64,000 bases of DNA from Arachidicoccus rhizosphaerae (GTDB taxonomy: Bacteria; Bacteroidota; Bacteroidia; Chitinophagales; Chitinophagaceae). The notes below the pieces were generated by a model. It saw only the letters and a program-made list of their open reading frames with translations. It searched no databases and was not told the origin of the DNA. Below are positions 63,802 through 64,000 of this stretch, one piece after another. The stretch is taken from contig NZ_FNQY01000014.1 in NCBI RefSeq assembly GCF_900107765.1, positions 1-64,000 of the forward strand, in the 5' to 3' direction. The stretch's first letter is position 1. Every line of letters starts with the position of its first letter. Made by a program: the position numbers and the translations under genes.

Positions 63802-64000
63802 ATGCAAACGACTACTTTAGATCAACTGGTTCCGGTAAAGGAGACCAAATTTGATTTTACCAAAATCTTCCACCGTATTAGAGCAAACTGGTATTATTGT
63901 GTGATTTGTGCCATTGTAATGGTGGGACTCGCCGGGATTTATCTGTATGTGGCCAATCCGACCTATAAGGCTATGGCCACCGTTCTTATTAAGGATAATA
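63802..64000 (+). CDS. Wzc-like chain-length / tyrosine kinase, N-terminal part
   Basis: The frame starts MQTTTLDQLVPVKETKFDFT, then FHRIRANWYYCVICAIVMVG with a membrane helix and YLYVANPTYKAMATVLIKDN, the Wzz-domain pattern. It runs off the window. Wzc-type proteins control polymer length and, with their kinase domain, the assembly cycle. The position directly after Wza fits. Confidence 0.85.
   Translation, partial: MQTTTLDQLVPVKETKFDFTKIFHRIRANWYYCVICAIVMVGLAGIYLYVANPTYKAMATVLIKDN

Noticed and set aside
1-64000. CRISPR arrays, tRNA or rRNA genes
   Set aside because: No regularly spaced direct repeats, cloverleaf-like segments or rRNA-like sequence were noticed on either strand.

Overview
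The window looks like a chromosomal stretch of a Bacteroidota bacterium, most likely Chitinophagaceae or another Sphingobacteriia-type lineage. Evidence for this: a Bacteroidetes-type conjugation (tra) cluster with an RteC-family gene, a SusC/SusD pair, a type IX secretion sorting tail on a GH16 enzyme, ECF sigma/anti-sigma cassettes, a TPR-TM-AraC regulator and a TAnnTTTG promoter. I cannot name the genus.

Layout. (1) 1-3046: the tail of a probable sulfatase, an RteC-family gene (-) and an AraC regulator (+). (2) 3726-16210: one rightward tra operon (small membrane protein, TraE, unknown ORF, TraF, TraG ATPase, three TraI-like secreted proteins, TraJ, TraK, TraM, TraN). No relaxase, coupling protein, TraO-TraQ or integrase is in view. 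(3) 16384-27718: a defence-island-like accessory region. It holds an AT-rich solitary AAA ATPase and a leftward set of a SNF2 helicase followed by two paralogous ~600-residue proteins of unknown function. The two paralogues are separated by an orphan ParD antitoxin and by a 2.09-kb ISL3-type element. That element has matching outer ends and a perfect 8-bp target duplication, and it carries an AbiEi-type antitoxin plus only the first 14 codons of its toxin. (4) 28198-37559: regulators and surface functions: a TPR-AraC sensor, a histidine kinase, a globin-like lipoprotein with a small membrane partner, an ECF sigma/RskA anti-sigma pair and a secreted GH16 glycanase. (5) 38282-44670: a ROK repressor with a missing start codon, then SusC and SusD. 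(6) 44758-52646: a second ECF sigma operon (hydrolase, sigma, membrane protein), a decayed T9SS-tailed surface protein, an unknown 321-residue ORF, a beta-barrel/surface-protein pair and an S24-type repressor. (7) 53108-64000: exopolysaccharide genes (GT4, polymerase-like protein, flippase, GT4, heparin-lyase-like protein, initiating sugar transferase, Wza export lipoprotein, start of a Wzc-like chain-length protein).

How the parts connect. The exopolysaccharide genes fall into two units. Each is preceded by a long non-coding leader that starts with the same palindrome (52676-52698 and 60224-60246) and carries the same 20-base motif nearer the gene. The first palindrome also lies just upstream of the divergent S24-type repressor, so that repressor is a good candidate regulator of both units. 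The most system-like unexplained assembly is the SNF2 helicase with its two paralogous partners. The best-resolved new structure is the ISL3-type element with its antitoxin passenger.
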